Below are positions 40,174-41,053 of a stretch of 41,053 nt of DNA, one piece after another. The stretch is from JBBRZF01 sp038236965. GTDB taxonomy: Bacteria > Acidobacteriota > Terriglobia > Terriglobales > Acidobacteriaceae. How positions within the stretch are numbered: position 1 is the first letter of the stretch; every line of letters starts with the position of its first letter. Where the stretch lies: NCBI GenBank assembly GCA_038236965.1, contig JBBRZF010000006.1, positions 1 to 41,053 on the forward strand, in the 5' to 3' direction. A program made the position numbers and the translations under genes. The notes under the pieces are model-generated. The model was given only the letters and a program-made list of their open reading frames with translations, ran no database searches and had not been told where the DNA came from.

Positions 40174-41053
<880 letters not shown>

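Overview
The window looks like chromosomal DNA of an Acidobacteriota member, probably class Terriglobia (Koribacter or Terriglobus relatives). This is an inference from gene content, roughly 57-60 % GC and gene neighbourhoods, not from a marker-gene comparison. Almost all of it is housekeeping and metabolic sequence. I see no prophage, transposase, CRISPR array or tRNA. About 43 protein genes, one SRP RNA and several hairpin terminators can be supported. The first ~280 bases do not fit the rest: they are a very GC-rich piece of a 2-oxoglutarate dehydrogenase gene joined out of frame to the body of cinA, most likely a contig-end chimera.

Layout. 1-4250 (minus strand): rimO, yacG, pgpA, a TIG/NHL beta-propeller gene and the start of cinA. 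4371-5446: a PadR regulator and its membrane partner, with a visible promoter and operator. 5465-7696: a TgpA-type transglutaminase. 7785-7892: SRP RNA, followed by fabH and, convergent to it, fumC. 10835-12792 (plus): cysteine dioxygenase, YpdA-type bacillithiol-disulfide reductase and a frataxin-like protein. 12809-16010 (minus): a GH99-like lipoprotein and an S9 peptidase, then a repeat-rich intergenic region. 16475-17324: a frameshifted XRE regulator and ssb. 17617-20635: a cluster of small stress-type genes around a Crp/Fnr regulator. 20796-25025 (minus): ctaA, ctaB, an ABC ATPase, an ABC-2 permease and a DUF420 protein, an apparent haem A/cytochrome oxidase assembly operon. 25368-30899: enoyl-CoA isomerase, NAD-type isocitrate dehydrogenase, nrdR, a flippase-like membrane protein, a lytic transglycosylase and a HAD phosphatase. 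30984-35635 (plus): a TPR protein, threonine synthase, an AlaX-type editing protein and a LytS-type kinase. 35605-39317 (minus): bshA, a hypothetical gene, an atypical SDR and an MscS channel. 39431-41053 (plus): a small exported protein and the 5' part of a membrane pyrophosphatase gene behind a long structured leader.

How the genes work together. Bacillithiol is the clearest theme: BshA starts its synthesis and YpdA recycles its disulfide, and YpdA sits between cysteine dioxygenase and a frataxin-like protein, so thiol, cysteine and iron handling appear linked. Aerobic respiration is the second: haem A synthesis is coupled to an ABC exporter and a DUF420 assembly factor, with fumarase and isocitrate dehydrogenase elsewhere. 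The features most worth a second look are the ABC pair in the haem A operon, the cysteine dioxygenase-ypdA-frataxin operon, a three-copy 17-bp element at 16162-16240, and the hppA leader. I found no clearly undescribed defence or mobile system.
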